Positions 7,460 through 19,045 are shown, numbered from the stretch's first letter. The stretch: DNA of 64,000 nt from Amycolatopsis mediterranei (GCF_026017845.1 NZ_CP100416.1:7805078-7869077), one strand, 5' to 3'. A program made the numbers and translations. Notes: generated from the sequence alone by a model not told the origin.

Positions 7460-8095
7460 TCAGAACAGCAGCGGCAGCAGGGCGTGCCGGCGCCGCACGA
7501 TCGCGCCATAACGCGCGTCCAGGCGCAGCCACGAGTCCGTCGCCGACACGCGGACGACGTCCCCGTCCACGTCCGAATCCACGAAACCCATGCCGGACAT
7601 CGCGAACAGGCAGCGCATCTGCACCTTGACCTCGACCGAACCGCCGCTCACGGTCAGGACCGCCTGGTCCATCAGGGACGCCGGCGGCGTGCCGTGCGGG
7701 CCGGCGTTGTCCCTGGCCAGGGTCACGCCGCGGTCCGCCAGCTCGGACACCACCCGCGCCGGGAGCTCGTCGATCAGCGGCCAGCGGCCCGACGGTGGCA
7801 GCTCGCCGTGCCACAGCAGGTCACGGGCCGGGCCCGGGTCCATCCGGGGGCCGCCCGCCACGGTCAGCGCCGCGAGCAGCTCGTTGCCGGACACCGTGAC
7901 GTCGCCGGGGGTGACGTCACCGGCCACCGCGCGGGTGGCCAGGCACTCGAACGGCGTCGCCGTCCAGGCCTCGACCACGCCGTCGCCGCGCTGCCGCAGC
8001 CGGACCGCCGTCTGGCCGTCCAGCCGGACCGCGCGGGCGACGAACGCCCCGAGGGTCTCCCGGTCGGCCGCGTCCGGCACGAACAACTCAGGCAT
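7460..8095 (-). CDS. Conserved hypothetical protein (Rv2474c-like position)
   Basis: A 211-residue cytosolic protein with no membrane segment or signal peptide. It begins MPELFVPDAADRETLGAFVAR and ends in a basic YGAIVRRRHALLPLLF. Length and position immediately after the hot-dog thioesterase and glutamate dehydrogenase match mycobacterial Rv2474c, an uncharacterised protein. It overlaps the thioesterase stop by 8 bp, so the three genes gdh, thioesterase and this one form one coupled unit on the minus strand. No catalytic motif is visible. Confidence 0.7.
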   Translation of the reverse strand: MPELFVPDAADRETLGAFVARAVRLDGQTAVRLRQRGDGVVEAWTATPFECLATRAVAGDVTPGDVTVSGNELLAALTVAGGPRMDPGPARDLLWHGELPPSGRWPLIDELPARVVSELADRGVTLARDNAGPHGTPPASLMDQAVLTVSGGSVEVKVQMRCLFAMSGMGFVDSDVDGDVVRVSATDSWLRLDARYGAIVRRRHALLPLLF

Positions 8096-8507
8096 CCGCG
8101 AACCCCTGCTTCAGAAACTCCGACTCGGCCGGGGTGAGCCTACGCGGCCGCAGCGCGACCGTGTCGTACGGCGCCAGCACGGTCTCGGCCGTGACCGCCA
8201 CCGGGTCGTCCGCGGACGGCCCGCCGCGGACGCGGTAGGCCAGCGCGAAGCTCGCCGCGCGCAGCTCGGTCAGGTCGATGTCGATCCGCAGCTGCTGCCC
8301 GGACACCACGATCGGCGCCTTGTAGGCCACTTCCAGCCGCACCACGACGATGCCCTTCGGCAGCTGCTCGAGCCCGGCCTCGACGGCCTTTTCGAACAGC
8401 AGCGGGATCCGCGCCTCTTCGAGCAGCGTCACCATCTTCGCGTGGTTGATGTGGCCGTAGACGTCCATGTCCGTCCAGCGCGGGCGGACGTGCGCAACGT
8501 AGGTCAC
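8088..8507 (-). CDS. Hot-dog fold acyl-CoA thioesterase (Rv2475c-like)
   Basis: A 139-residue 4-hydroxybenzoyl-CoA-thioesterase-like protein. The opening VRPRWTDMDVYGHINHAKMVTLLEEARIP carries the family motif (Asp of the DxxGHxNN-type loop, here DMDVYGHINH). It should hydrolyse an acyl-CoA of unknown chain. The GTG at 8507 is preceded by CCGGAG nine bases upstream and overlaps the gdh stop by four bases (GTGA), so its expression is tied to glutamate dehydrogenase. The conserved link with gdh across actinobacteria suggests a metabolic partner role, not shown by sequence. Confidence 0.8.
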   Translation of the reverse strand: MTYVAHVRPRWTDMDVYGHINHAKMVTLLEEARIPLLFEKAVEAGLEQLPKGIVVVRLEVAYKAPIVVSGQQLRIDIDLTELRAASFALAYRVRGGPSADDPVAVTAETVLAPYDTVALRPRRLTPAESEFLKQGFADA

Positions 8508-11500
8508 CGTACTGTGCTCCGGATCTGGCGGGCCGCCACCGAAAGCGTCGCCAGGTCGAGCCGGCCGGACTTGGTGATCTCGTCGAGCGCGACGCGCGCC
8601 CGCTGCAGCCGGGACGCGTTCGTCTTCTCCCACTGCGCGATCTTGGCGTCCCCGGACGAGCCGGGATCGCTGTGCCGCAACGCATCCAGCGTGATCGCGC
8701 GCAGCGAGCTGTAGACGTCGTCGCGCAGCGAAAGCCGGGCGAGCGCGTGCCAGCGGTTGCCGCGTTCGAGCTTGCTGATCTCGGTGAGCATCTGGTCGAT
8801 GTCCAGGTGCGCCGAGAGCGCGTAGTACAGCTCCGCCGTCTCGGCCGGGCTGTGCGTGGCGTCCACGCCGATCTGCTGCTCGGCGAGCTCGGCCACCTCG
8901 GTGACGTCGAGCAGGCCGTAGGTGTGCAGCAGCAGCGAAACCCGGCGGGCCAGCCCCTCCGGCACGTTCGCGGCGATCAGCTCGTTCACGTGCTTTTCCA
9001 CCGACTCGGCCTCGCGGCCGCGCAGCAGGTCGCCGATCTTCGGCACCAGCTTGCCCAGCACGCGGCCGAAGCGCTTGATCTCCGAGAGCGGGGCCAGCGG
9101 CTGCGGCCGGTTGGTGAGGAACCAGCGCGCGGCCCGGTCGAGCAGCCGCCGCGTCTCCAGCACCATCTCGTCGGCGACGTCGGTGTGCACGACGTTGTCG
9201 AGCGCGTCGATCTCCTGCCACAGCGCGGGCAGGTCGAACACCTGCGTCACCACGGCGTACGCGCGCACCGCGTCCGTCGCCGTCGCGTTCATCTCCTCCA
9301 TCAGCCGGTAGACGAACGAGATGCCACCGCCGTCGACCACTTCGTTGGCGATCAGCGTGGTGATGATCTGGCGGCGCAGCGGGTGTTCGCCGATCGCGGA
9401 GCCGAACCGCTCGCGCAACGGCTTCGGGAAGTACTCGGGCAGCCGGGCCGCGAACACCTTCGAGTCGGGCAGGTCGCTGGCCAGCAGCTCGTCCTTCAGC
9501 TCCAGCTTGACGTGCGCGAGCAGGGTCGCCAGCTCCGGCGAGGTGAGGCCCTTGCCCGCCTTCTCCAGCTCGCGGAACTCCGAGTTGCTCGGCAGTGCCT
9601 CGAGCTTGCGGTCGAACGCGCCCGCCGACACCAGCGCCTGCACCTGGCGCGCGTGCACCGACAGCATCGGCGCGGCGTGCGCCCGGCTGACGCCGAGCAC
9701 GGCGTTCTGCCGGTAGTTGTCCTTGAGGACCAGCGCGCCGACCTCGTCGGTCATCTCCTCCAGCAGCTCGTTGCGCTGTTCGCGCTCCAGCTTGCCGGTC
9801 TGGACGAGGTGGTCGAGCAGGATCTTGATGTTGACCTCGTGGTCGGAGCAGTCGACCCCGGCCGAGTTGTCGAGTGCGTCGGTGTTGATCTTGCCGCCGG
9901 CGCCGCCCGGGCCGCCGCGGCGGGCGAACTCGATCCGGCCGAGCTGCGTGAGGCCGAGGTTGCCGCCTTCGCCGAACACCTTGACGCGCAGCTGGTGGCC
10001 GTCGACGCGGATGGCGTCGTTGGCCTTGTCACCGGCTGCCTGGTGGCTTTCGGTCTCCGCCTTGACGTAGGTGCCGATGCCGCCGTTCCACAGCAGCTCG
10101 ACCGGGGCCAGCAGGATCGCCTGGATCAGGTCCATCGGCGCCAGCGCGGTGACGCCCTCCTCGAGCCCGAGGGCCACGCGGACCTGCGGGCTGATCGGGA
10201 TCGACTTCGCCGTGCGCGGGTAGATCCCGCCGCCTTCGCTGATCAGCGAACGGTCGTAGTCGTCCCACGAGCTGCGCGGCAGGTCGAACAGCCGGCGGCG
10301 CTCGGCGTACGACGCTGCCGCGTCCGGATCCGGGTCGAGGAAGACGTGCATGTGGTTGAACGCCGCGACCAGGCGGATGTGCTCGGACAGCAGCATGCCG
10401 TTGCCGAAGACGTCCCCCATCATGTCGCCGATGCCGACCACGGTGAAGTCCTCGGTCTGGGTGTTTTTGCCCAGCTCGCGGAAGTGCCGCTTGACGCTCT
10501 CCCAAGCGCCCTTCGCCGTGATGCCCATGGCCTTGTGGTCGTAGCCGACCGAGCCGCCGGAGGCGAAGGCGTCGCCGAGCCAGAAGCCGTACTGCGCGGA
10601 GACCTCGTTGGCGATGTCGGAGAACTTCGCGGTGCCCTTGTCGGCGGCGACGACCAGGTAGGAGTCGTCGGCGTCGTGCCGGACGACCCCCGGGGCGGGC
10701 ACGGTCTTGCCCTCGATCCGGTTGTCGGTCAGGTCGAGCAGGCCGGAGATGAACATGCGGTAGCAGGCGATGCCCTCGGTGAGCTGGGCGTCGCGGTCGA
10801 TGCTCGCGTCGCCGCTCGGGGCCGGCGGCCGCTTGACGACGAAGCCGCCCTTCGCGCCCACGGGCACGATCACCGCGTTCTTCACCGCCTGCGCCTTGAC
10901 CAGGCCGAGGATCTCGGTGCGGAAGTCCTCGCGCCGGTCCGACCAGCGCAGGCCACCGCGCGCGACCTCGCCGAAACGCAGGTGCACGCCCTCGACGCGC
11001 GGCGAGTACACGAAGATCTCGAACTTCGGCCGCGGCTCGGGCAGGTCGGGCACGCCGGCCGGGTCGAGCTTGATGGCCAGGTACGGCCGCGTCTTCCCGT
11101 CGGCGCCGGTGACGTGGTAATTCGTCCGCAGGGTGGCCCGGATGACGGCCATCAGGCGCCGCAGGATCCGGTCCTCGTCGAGGCTGGTGACCTCGTCGAT
11201 CATCGCGTTGAGCTCGCTCGTCAGCGCGTCGGTCGCGGCCTCGCGGTCGGCGTCGGACAGCTGCGGGTCGAACCGGGCCTCGAACAGCCGCAGGAGCTTG
11301 GTCGCGACCTGGGTGTGGTTCAGCAGCGTGTTCTGGATGTAGTCCTGGGAGAACGCGCTGCCGACCTGGCGCAGGTACCGCGAGTACGCGCGCAGCACGG
11401 CGGCCTGGCGCCAGGTGAGCCCGGCGCGCAGGACGAGGCCGTTGAGGCCGTCGACCTCGGCGTCACCCCGCCAGGCGGCCTCGAAGGCGTCCTGGAAGCG

Positions 11501-13510
11501 GCCGCGCAGCTCGGCGACGGCTTCGCCGTCGGACTCGTCGAGCATCTTCTGGTCGACGTGCAGGCCGAAGTCGTAGATCCAGCACGCGCCGCCGTCCTCG
11601 CGATGCAGCTCGTACGGCCGCTCGTCAACCACCTCGACGCCCATGGCCTGCAGCACCGGGAGCACCTTCGAGAGCGTCACGCCCTCACCGCGCAGGTAGA
11701 GCTTGAAGCGCCGTTCGCCCGGCCCGGCGTCGGCGGGCTGGTAGAACGACAGCGCCAGGTCGCCTTCGTCGGTGAGCGAGTCGAGTGAGCGGAGGTCGGC
11801 CAGCGCCTCTTCGGCGGTGAAGTCCTCCTTGTAGCCCTCGGGGAAGACCATCGCGAAGCGCTGGCCCTGCTCGGTGGCCGATTCCTCGCCGACGATCCCG
11901 ACCGCGACCCCGCCATCGGCGCGCTCACGGCGTTCGTCCAGCACCGCCTCGACCATCCGGTCGTCCCAGGTGCGCACGGCGTCGTTCAGCCGGTCCTGGA
12001 TCTTGAGCGTGTCCGGCTCGAGCCGGCGCGCCGGGTCGGTGTGCACGACGAAGTGCACCTGCGCCAGGACGGTCTCGCCGATCCGCGCGCTGTACTCGAG
12101 CTGGGTGCCTTCGAGCTCTTCGAGCAGGACTTCCTGCATCGCCAGCCGCGAGCGCGTCGTGTAGCGGTCGCGCGGGAGGTAGACGAGGCAGGAGTAGAAG
12201 CGGCCGTACGGGTCGCGGCGCAGGAACAGCCGCAGCCGGCGGCGATCGGAGAGGGTGATCGCGCCGGTCGTCGTCGAGTACAGCGAGTCGCTGTCGGCGG
12301 AGAACAGGTCGGCGCGCGGCCAGTTCTGCAGGATCTCGAGCATCCGCTGGCCGGAGAACGACTCGATCGGGAAGCCGGCGCGGTGGATGACCTCGCGGAC
12401 CCGCTTGCCGACGACGGGGATGTCGAGGACGTTCTCGTGCAGCGCGGTGGTGGTGAACATGCCGAGGAAGCGGTGCTCGCCGGTGACGGTGCCCTCGGCG
12501 TCGAAGGTCTTCACGCCGACGTAGTACGGGTAGACCGGCCGGTGCACGGTCGAGGGCGCGCTCGCCTGGGTCAGCACCAGCAACGTGGGCGCTAGGGCGG
12601 TGGCGGCGGTGTCCGGGCCGGCGGTCAGGCCGCGGGCGGCCAGGCTGTCCTGGCGCAGCACGCCCAGGCCCGAGGCCAGGACCGCGCGCAGGGCCGGCGC
12701 GGCGTGCTCATCGGAAGCCGGGTTCTCGATCAGCTCGTAGCGGCGGTAGCCGAGGAAGGTGAAGTGGCCGTCGGCCAGCCAGCGCAGCAGGCGGGCGCCC
12801 TCGGCGACCTCGTCCGCGGGCAGCTGCGGTGGGGCCGTCTCCAGCTCGCTCGCCAGCTGGCAGGCCGTCTGGCCCATCTTCTCGGCGTCCTCGACGACCT
12901 CGCGGACGTCGCCCAGCACGCTGGAGAGCCGGTTGTCGAGCTCGCGGGCCCGGTTGCGATCGGTGACGAAGTCGATCTCGATGTACATCCACGACTCGGC
13001 GGCCGAGTTCGCGGGCGGCTCGGCCGGGTCCGCTTCGGGGTGGACCTCCTGCAGCTCACCGGTGAGGTCCCGGGTGACCACCACGATCGGGTGAACGATC
13101 CGCTGCACCTGGACGCCGTCCCGGGCGAACTCCGCGGCGATCGAGTCGACCAGGTAGGGCATGTCATCGGTGACGACCTGCACCACGGTGGCTTCCCGCG
13201 CCCACCCGTCTTCGGCGACGGTCGGGTTCAGCAGCCGCACGGCCGGGCGGCCGGGCATCCGGTGCTTGGCCAGCTGCAGGTGCGACCGCACGGCGCCGAC
13301 CAGGTTGACCGGCTCGTCGCCGACGATCTCTTCGGGCGGGAGGTGCCGGTAGTAGAGCCGGACGAGCTCACCGATCTCCGGCGCCAGCCCGGCGGCGGCG
13401 TCGATCAGGTCGTCCCTGATCTGCTCCGGGCTGGCCGGGGAGCGCCGGCCGAATTCGGGTTCGGCGTCGGCTCCGGTTCCGGGTAGGGACGAGACTCCGG
13501 TCGAGCTCAT
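8504..13510 (-). CDS. gdh: Large NAD-specific glutamate dehydrogenase
   Basis: A 1668-residue enzyme of the L_180-type NAD-glutamate dehydrogenases (mycobacterial Rv2476c), which deaminate glutamate to 2-oxoglutarate and ammonia, mainly in catabolism. About 700 N-terminal residues form the regulatory ACT-like region (MPYLVDSIAAEFARDGVQVQ is typical). The catalytic core near residue 790 onward includes VARGGLRWSDRREDFRTEI and VGAKGGFVVKRP, followed by the Rossmann part with VVGIGDMMGDVFGNGML. A helical C-terminal domain follows. The ATG at 13510 has GGAGAG nine bases upstream. In mycobacteria this enzyme is controlled by the FHA protein GarA; no binding motif can be judged here. It heads the gdh-thioesterase-hypothetical operon. 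Confidence 0.92.
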   Translation of the reverse strand: MSSTGVSSLPGTGADAEPEFGRRSPASPEQIRDDLIDAAAGLAPEIGELVRLYYRHLPPEEIVGDEPVNLVGAVRSHLQLAKHRMPGRPAVRLLNPTVAEDGWAREATVVQVVTDDMPYLVDSIAAEFARDGVQVQRIVHPIVVVTRDLTGELQEVHPEADPAEPPANSAAESWMYIEIDFVTDRNRARELDNRLSSVLGDVREVVEDAEKMGQTACQLASELETAPPQLPADEVAEGARLLRWLADGHFTFLGYRRYELIENPASDEHAAPALRAVLASGLGVLRQDSLAARGLTAGPDTAATALAPTLLVLTQASAPSTVHRPVYPYYVGVKTFDAEGTVTGEHRFLGMFTTTALHENVLDIPVVGKRVREVIHRAGFPIESFSGQRMLEILQNWPRADLFSADSDSLYSTTTGAITLSDRRRLRLFLRRDPYGRFYSCLVYLPRDRYTTRSRLAMQEVLLEELEGTQLEYSARIGETVLAQVHFVVHTDPARRLEPDTLKIQDRLNDAVRTWDDRMVEAVLDERRERADGGVAVGIVGEESATEQGQRFAMVFPEGYKEDFTAEEALADLRSLDSLTDEGDLALSFYQPADAGPGERRFKLYLRGEGVTLSKVLPVLQAMGVEVVDERPYELHREDGGACWIYDFGLHVDQKMLDESDGEAVAELRGRFQDAFEAAWRGDAEVDGLNGLVLRAGLTWRQAAVLRAYSRYLRQVGSAFSQDYIQNTLLNHTQVATKLLRLFEARFDPQLSDADREAATDALTSELNAMIDEVTSLDEDRILRRLMAVIRATLRTNYHVTGADGKTRPYLAIKLDPAGVPDLPEPRPKFEIFVYSPRVEGVHLRFGEVARGGLRWSDRREDFRTEILGLVKAQAVKNAVIVPVGAKGGFVVKRPPAPSGDASIDRDAQLTEGIACYRMFISGLLDLTDNRIEGKTVPAPGVVRHDADDSYLVVAADKGTAKFSDIANEVSAQYGFWLGDAFASGGSVGYDHKAMGITAKGAWESVKRHFRELGKNTQTEDFTVVGIGDMMGDVFGNGMLLSEHIRLVAAFNHMHVFLDPDPDAAASYAERRRLFDLPRSSWDDYDRSLISEGGGIYPRTAKSIPISPQVRVALGLEEGVTALAPMDLIQAILLAPVELLWNGGIGTYVKAETESHQAAGDKANDAIRVDGHQLRVKVFGEGGNLGLTQLGRIEFARRGGPGGAGGKINTDALDNSAGVDCSDHEVNIKILLDHLVQTGKLEREQRNELLEEMTDEVGALVLKDNYRQNAVLGVSRAHAAPMLSVHARQVQALVSAGAFDRKLEALPSNSEFRELEKAGKGLTSPELATLLAHVKLELKDELLASDLPDSKVFAARLPEYFPKPLRERFGSAIGEHPLRRQIITTLIANEVVDGGGISFVYRLMEEMNATATDAVRAYAVVTQVFDLPALWQEIDALDNVVHTDVADEMVLETRRLLDRAARWFLTNRPQPLAPLSEIKRFGRVLGKLVPKIGDLLRGREAESVEKHVNELIAANVPEGLARRVSLLLHTYGLLDVTEVAELAEQQIGVDATHSPAETAELYYALSAHLDIDQMLTEISKLERGNRWHALARLSLRDDVYSSLRAITLDALRHSDPGSSGDAKIAQWEKTNASRLQRARVALDEITKSGRLDLATLSVAARQIRSTVR

Positions 13511-13949
13511 TTGAGGCAACTCTCCAGTTTGCGTGAGGTGGCACCGTGCCGGTTCGGCGTTGAGCCGGCCACCCCACACTAATGCGCCGCGATCCCGGAT
13601 CACATGAAGACCCGGGGGTTCCCGGAGCCGCAAAAACCCTTCCGGGGCTTGGGATTCCCGTGATCGGTCAAGCTACTGACGGGTTGTCTTCGGCGCTCCT
13701 GCGCAGCGCTGACCAGCCGCGCTCGCCGGACGTTACCCGACGTGGGGCCAACGTGATCGGTTCAGTTGATCGGCGCCGCTGCCGTTCGGCGAACGCTGTC
13801 GGCCGGTCGGCGACGCCGGGGTGCGACGGATCCCACTGCGTCCGCGCCCGGGCAGGTCGGCGACGAATGGGGGTGTCTCACCGACGGGACCCCGGCCGGG
13901 GTGAACTCGGCGCTGCGGTGGGTCCCTCCGTCGCGGACCGCGGCAAAAC

Positions 13950-13971
13950 TGTCGGTGGTCTCCGGTAGCGT
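13950..13971 (+). promoter_or_regulatory. RecA-independent (PafBC-type) damage promoter motif, copy 1
   Basis: TGTCGGTG, eight bases (GTCTCCGG), then TAGCGT. This matches the mycobacterial RecA-NDp promoter consensus as I recall it (tTGTCRGTG-N8-TAnnnT), recognised with the PafBC activator. It points right, into the repeat stretch, with no sensible gene downstream. Confidence 0.5.
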
Positions 13972-14029
13972 GGAAAACGGGGGGCGCCCCCGCGCGGGTC
14001 AGGCTTCGGCCTCATAGGCTGCGGCAAAG

Positions 14030-14051
14030 TGTCGGTGCCTGCCGGTAGCGT
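14030..14051 (+). promoter_or_regulatory. RecA-independent (PafBC-type) damage promoter motif, copy 2
   Basis: TGTCGGTG, eight bases (CCTGCCGG), then TAGCGT. Same consensus and orientation as copy 1, exactly 80 bp further right, within a duplicated segment. No gene start follows on the plus strand; transcription would run antisense into the TPR gene. Confidence 0.5.
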
Positions 14052-14328
14052 GAAATCGGGGGCTGCGTCAAACGGCTCAGGCCGCGGGCTCACGGCCGTT
14101 CCGCCGAGCTTCGTGAGCTGGCCGCTCGAGCCGGGGTCCAGTCGAGCACGACAGTGTCGTCCAGCAGCGCGGCCGAGCCCACCCAGCTCCGCGAGCCAGC
14201 CGCCCGAGGCCCCGGTCCAGTCGAGCACGGCGATGTAGTCCAGCGGCGCGGCCGAGGGCGTCGAGCCTCGCGAGCCGGCCGCCCGAGGCTCGGCGGTGTC
14301 GTCCAGCGGCGCGGCCGGATGTGTCGGT

Positions 14329-17205
14329 TCAGTCGCGTGAGGTGTGGCCGCGGGAGTCCGGCACCTCGGCGCCGTGGCCGTTGCGACCGTGGCCGTTGCG
14401 GCGGCCGGCGTTCTGGGAGTCGAGCTGCTTGACCAGCGCCGCCGCGCTGGCCGTGCCCGCCTGGTGCTCGGCCAGGGCGCGGGCGAGCAGGTCGGCGAGG
14501 CCGGCGTCCGGTGGGGGCTCGTCCTCCGCGATCGCGCGGGCGTAGCTCTCCGGGAACGGGGCCGTCGCCGGGGTCCAATGACCGAAGTCCTCCATCGGTT
14601 CCAGCGACGGTGGCATCCGCAGCCGCGGCAACCACGGCTCGACTTCGTCGCGGTAGTCCGGCACCGACGGCGGTTCGTCTTCCGGCCGCGGCGGCGGGGC
14701 GAGCTCCGGCTCCGGACGCGCCGGTTCCTCGGCGCGTGGCCGGTCGGCGTCCTCCGCCCGGCGACGGCCCCCAGCGCCCCCGGAGGCCGAGATGCCCAGG
14801 CGGTCCAGCACCGAACGTGCGGCCTCCGAGCCGTGCTCGGAATCGTGGCGCGTCGACGGCTGCGGCTCCGGCCGCCGCCCCTCCGACGCCCACGGCTCCC
14901 GCTCGGCGGCGGGCTCGGGCGCGAGCGGCAACGCCGGCGTGATCCGCGTGGGCGCCGATTCCCGTTCGGCCGCGGTCTCCCGCAGCCGTGCTTCGGCCAG
15001 CGCGGCCCAGGAGAACTTGGTCTTGCCGGGTTCGGCGGGCGCCGCCTCGGGTGACGTCTCGACGGCCTCCGTTGCGGACCGCACCTCGACCGGCTCCGAC
15101 CGGAAGTCCGGCTCCCGGTCCCGCTCAGCCGGCCGCGGCTCAACAGGCTCCGACCGCACCTCCGGCCCACGCTCCACCGGCTCAGCCCCCCGCACCACGC
15201 CAGGCTCCGCCGGCCGCGCGCCTAGCTCAGCCCGGTACTCCGCACCAGGCTCCAGCCGAACCTCCGGCCGCTGCCCGCGAGGTTCCGACCCGAAGTCCGG
15301 TTCCCGCCCACGCTCCGCCAACGGCGGCTCAACAGGCTCGGGCCGCCGCCTACGCCCAGCCGACTCGACCGGCTCCGGCCGGTGCTCCGACCCCAGCCCG
15401 GCTTCACGCTCCGCCGACCCACCAAGCTCCGGCGCAGCTCCACGCCCCGCGGACTCACCGAACTCCCGCCGGTGCTCCGACTCCGGCCCAACGCCACGCT
15501 CAGCTGACCGCGGCTCGGCAAGCTCCGGCCGATACTCCGGCCTCTGTCCAGCGCCACGCCCGGCCGACTCACCAGACTCCGGCCCCCGCGCAGCTCCACG
15601 CCCCGCAGACTCACCTACCTCCGGCCGGTACCCCGGCCCCCGCCCAGCCGACTCACCAGACTCCGGCCGATACTCCGGCCCCAGCCCAGCCCCACGCCCC
15701 GCAGACCGCGGCTCGGCAAGCTCAGGTCCCCGCGCCGACCGCGTCTCGACGGCCCCCGGCCGAAACACCGGCCGCGCCTCGCCGGACTCAGGCTGCTCCG
15801 CTCCTCGCCCAGGCCGGGAGGCGAGCGGCGCACCAAGCCCAGACCGGCCTTCCGGCGCCCGCACCTCGATCGGCTCCGGGCGCATCCGAGACCCCGGCTG
15901 CGGCGCAGGCTCGTCCCGCACCGCCGGCATCAACGTCGTCTCGGCCACATCAGCGGTCGCCCGCGGCCGCCCGAACGACCACGCCGGCGTCCGCGGCTCA
16001 GGCTCAGGCTCGGGAACCGGCTCGGCCGCGACGACCGGGACCGGCCGCGACGGCACCGCCTTCAGCACCTCGTCCAGATCCACCGAGGCCGGCTGCCCCG
16101 TGCCGAACTCGCCGGCCAGCACGCCGCACGCCTGCCGCCGGGCCCGGGCGTGTAGCTGCTCCGCCGCCCGCGAGCGGTACAGGCACGCGATGGCCTCCTC
16201 CGCCTGCCCGAACCGCTCCTGCAGCTGCGCCAGCTCCAGCCACAACCGCGCGGTGATCGCCGACAGCCCGTGCCGGTCCGTGCTCGCCACGGCTTCGCGG
16301 ACCAGCTCGATCGCCGCTTCACCGGCGCCCGCGGGCAAATGGACGCGCGTCGCGACGGCCAGCCGCAGCCAGCCCATCGGTGCGACGCCCGCCGCCCGCA
16401 CCGGCTCGGCCAGCACCGGCTCCGCGATTTCGTACGCCATTTCGGCGTCGCCGCGGTCGAGCAGGGTGCTGACCAGAAGCAGTACCAGCCGGATGCGGAC
16501 CAGGCCGCCGTCGTCGGCCGGGTTGTCGAGCTTCTCCAGAAAGCCGAGCCCGGTCCGGGCGGCGTCGGCCGCGGCCGTCAAGTCGCCGTGGCGCCGCCGG
16601 TGGGCGGCCGTGCCGACGCGCAGCAGCGCCCGCACCAGCAGCTGGGTGTCCGCACTCAGCGAGTCGTCGCCGACGACGAGCTTGTCCGCCTCGACGAGCA
16701 CCCGGTCGAGTTCCGCCTTGCGCCCGAGCTGGCCCAGGCAGCCGACCAGGTGGCACAACGCGGCCGCGCGGTGCACCGGCGAGACCACCGGATCCGTGAG
16801 CACGGGCCGCAACGCGGCGAGGCCGGTCAGCGGCACGCCCAGGCTGCGGGCGCAGACGGCGAGGTCGATGCGCAGCCGCGCGGCGATGTCGCCGTAGCCC
16901 GCGTGCTCGGCCGCGCGCAGGGCCGCGACCGCGCGCCCGACAGTGCCCGGCCGATCGCCGACCCGGACGCGCGCGGACACGACCAGGCTCTCGGCCCGGA
17001 TCCACTGCTCGTCGGCACTCGCGGCCTCGGCCAGCGCGGCCGCGCGCTCGCCGAGGACCAGCGCGAGCTCGGGCGCCCGCAAGTGCAGGGCGTCCGCCCG
17101 CTCGATCAGCCGTCCGACTGCGGAGAGGGTTCCCCCGGCATTGACGGAGCGCCCGCTCTCCGAGCGCGAGAACGGGGCCGTCCGGTGCTGTTTGCTGGCT
17201 TCCAC
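14329..17205 (-). CDS. TPR-like helical protein with long disordered repeat region
   Basis: A 958-residue protein. Residues 25-385 are a solenoid of helix pairs (for example LVGCLGQLGRKAELDRVLVEADKL and LWLELAQLQERFGQAEEAIACLYRSR), typical of actinobacterial TPR/SARP-like repeats. Residues 390-760 are Pro/Glu/Arg/Ser-rich with degenerate units of the type GYRPE-GESAGRG. The last 200 residues contain a more conserved patch (VPDYRDEVEPWLPRLRMPPS and DFGHWTPATAPFPESYARAI) and end in a basic NGHGRNGHG tail. No enzyme motif is visible. GTG at 17205 lies 16 bp after the ettA stop, so it is probably in the ettA transcript. A scaffold or regulatory role is possible; function unknown. Confidence 0.75.
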   Translation of the reverse strand: MEASKQHRTAPFSRSESGRSVNAGGTLSAVGRLIERADALHLRAPELALVLGERAAALAEAASADEQWIRAESLVVSARVRVGDRPGTVGRAVAALRAAEHAGYGDIAARLRIDLAVCARSLGVPLTGLAALRPVLTDPVVSPVHRAAALCHLVGCLGQLGRKAELDRVLVEADKLVVGDDSLSADTQLLVRALLRVGTAAHRRRHGDLTAAADAARTGLGFLEKLDNPADDGGLVRIRLVLLLVSTLLDRGDAEMAYEIAEPVLAEPVRAAGVAPMGWLRLAVATRVHLPAGAGEAAIELVREAVASTDRHGLSAITARLWLELAQLQERFGQAEEAIACLYRSRAAEQLHARARRQACGVLAGEFGTGQPASVDLDEVLKAVPSRPVPVVAAEPVPEPEPEPRTPAWSFGRPRATADVAETTLMPAVRDEPAPQPGSRMRPEPIEVRAPEGRSGLGAPLASRPGRGAEQPESGEARPVFRPGAVETRSARGPELAEPRSAGRGAGLGPEYRPESGESAGRGPGYRPEVGESAGRGAARGPESGESAGRGAGQRPEYRPELAEPRSAERGVGPESEHRREFGESAGRGAAPELGGSAEREAGLGSEHRPEPVESAGRRRRPEPVEPPLAERGREPDFGSEPRGQRPEVRLEPGAEYRAELGARPAEPGVVRGAEPVERGPEVRSEPVEPRPAERDREPDFRSEPVEVRSATEAVETSPEAAPAEPGKTKFSWAALAEARLRETAAERESAPTRITPALPLAPEPAAEREPWASEGRRPEPQPSTRHDSEHGSEAARSVLDRLGISASGGAGGRRRAEDADRPRAEEPARPEPELAPPPRPEDEPPSVPDYRDEVEPWLPRLRMPPSLEPMEDFGHWTPATAPFPESYARAIAEDEPPPDAGLADLLARALAEHQAGTASAAALVKQLDSQNAGRRNGHGRNGHGAEVPDSRGHTSRD

Positions 17206-17221
17206 GGGGAAACCCGCCCCC

Positions 17222-18898
<1,677 letters not shown>

Positions 18899-19045
18899 AC
18901 CTACGATCGTAGAGCGCGCTTGATCGCGGCTCGACGCCGGTCACCGTCGGACTACCGAAAGTCAGCCCGAGATCACGCCGAGAGTACCGAAACCGCCGTT
19001 TTCCCGGGATCCGGACACGGCTCAAGCTCAACCAGAAGTCGAGAC

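Larger units (their letters stand above)
13511..14328. other. 818-bp gene-free stretch with degenerate repeats
   Basis: No convincing gene is present. The left third should hold the gdh promoter (minus strand). A 75-80 bp element is present twice (about 13940-14010 and 14020-14095), each copy beginning GCGGCAAA and carrying the promoter-like motif listed separately. From about 14105 to 14328 a GC-rich unit containing GTCCAGCAGCGCGGCCGAG / GTCCAGCGGCGCGGCCG is repeated three times at roughly 95-bp spacing. Frames through it are open but have no start signals or composition of a real gene. Confidence 0.7.

Noticed and set aside
13582..13968. Plus-strand frame next to the gdh promoter
   Set aside because: No ribosome binding site, basic low-complexity translation and no family resemblance.
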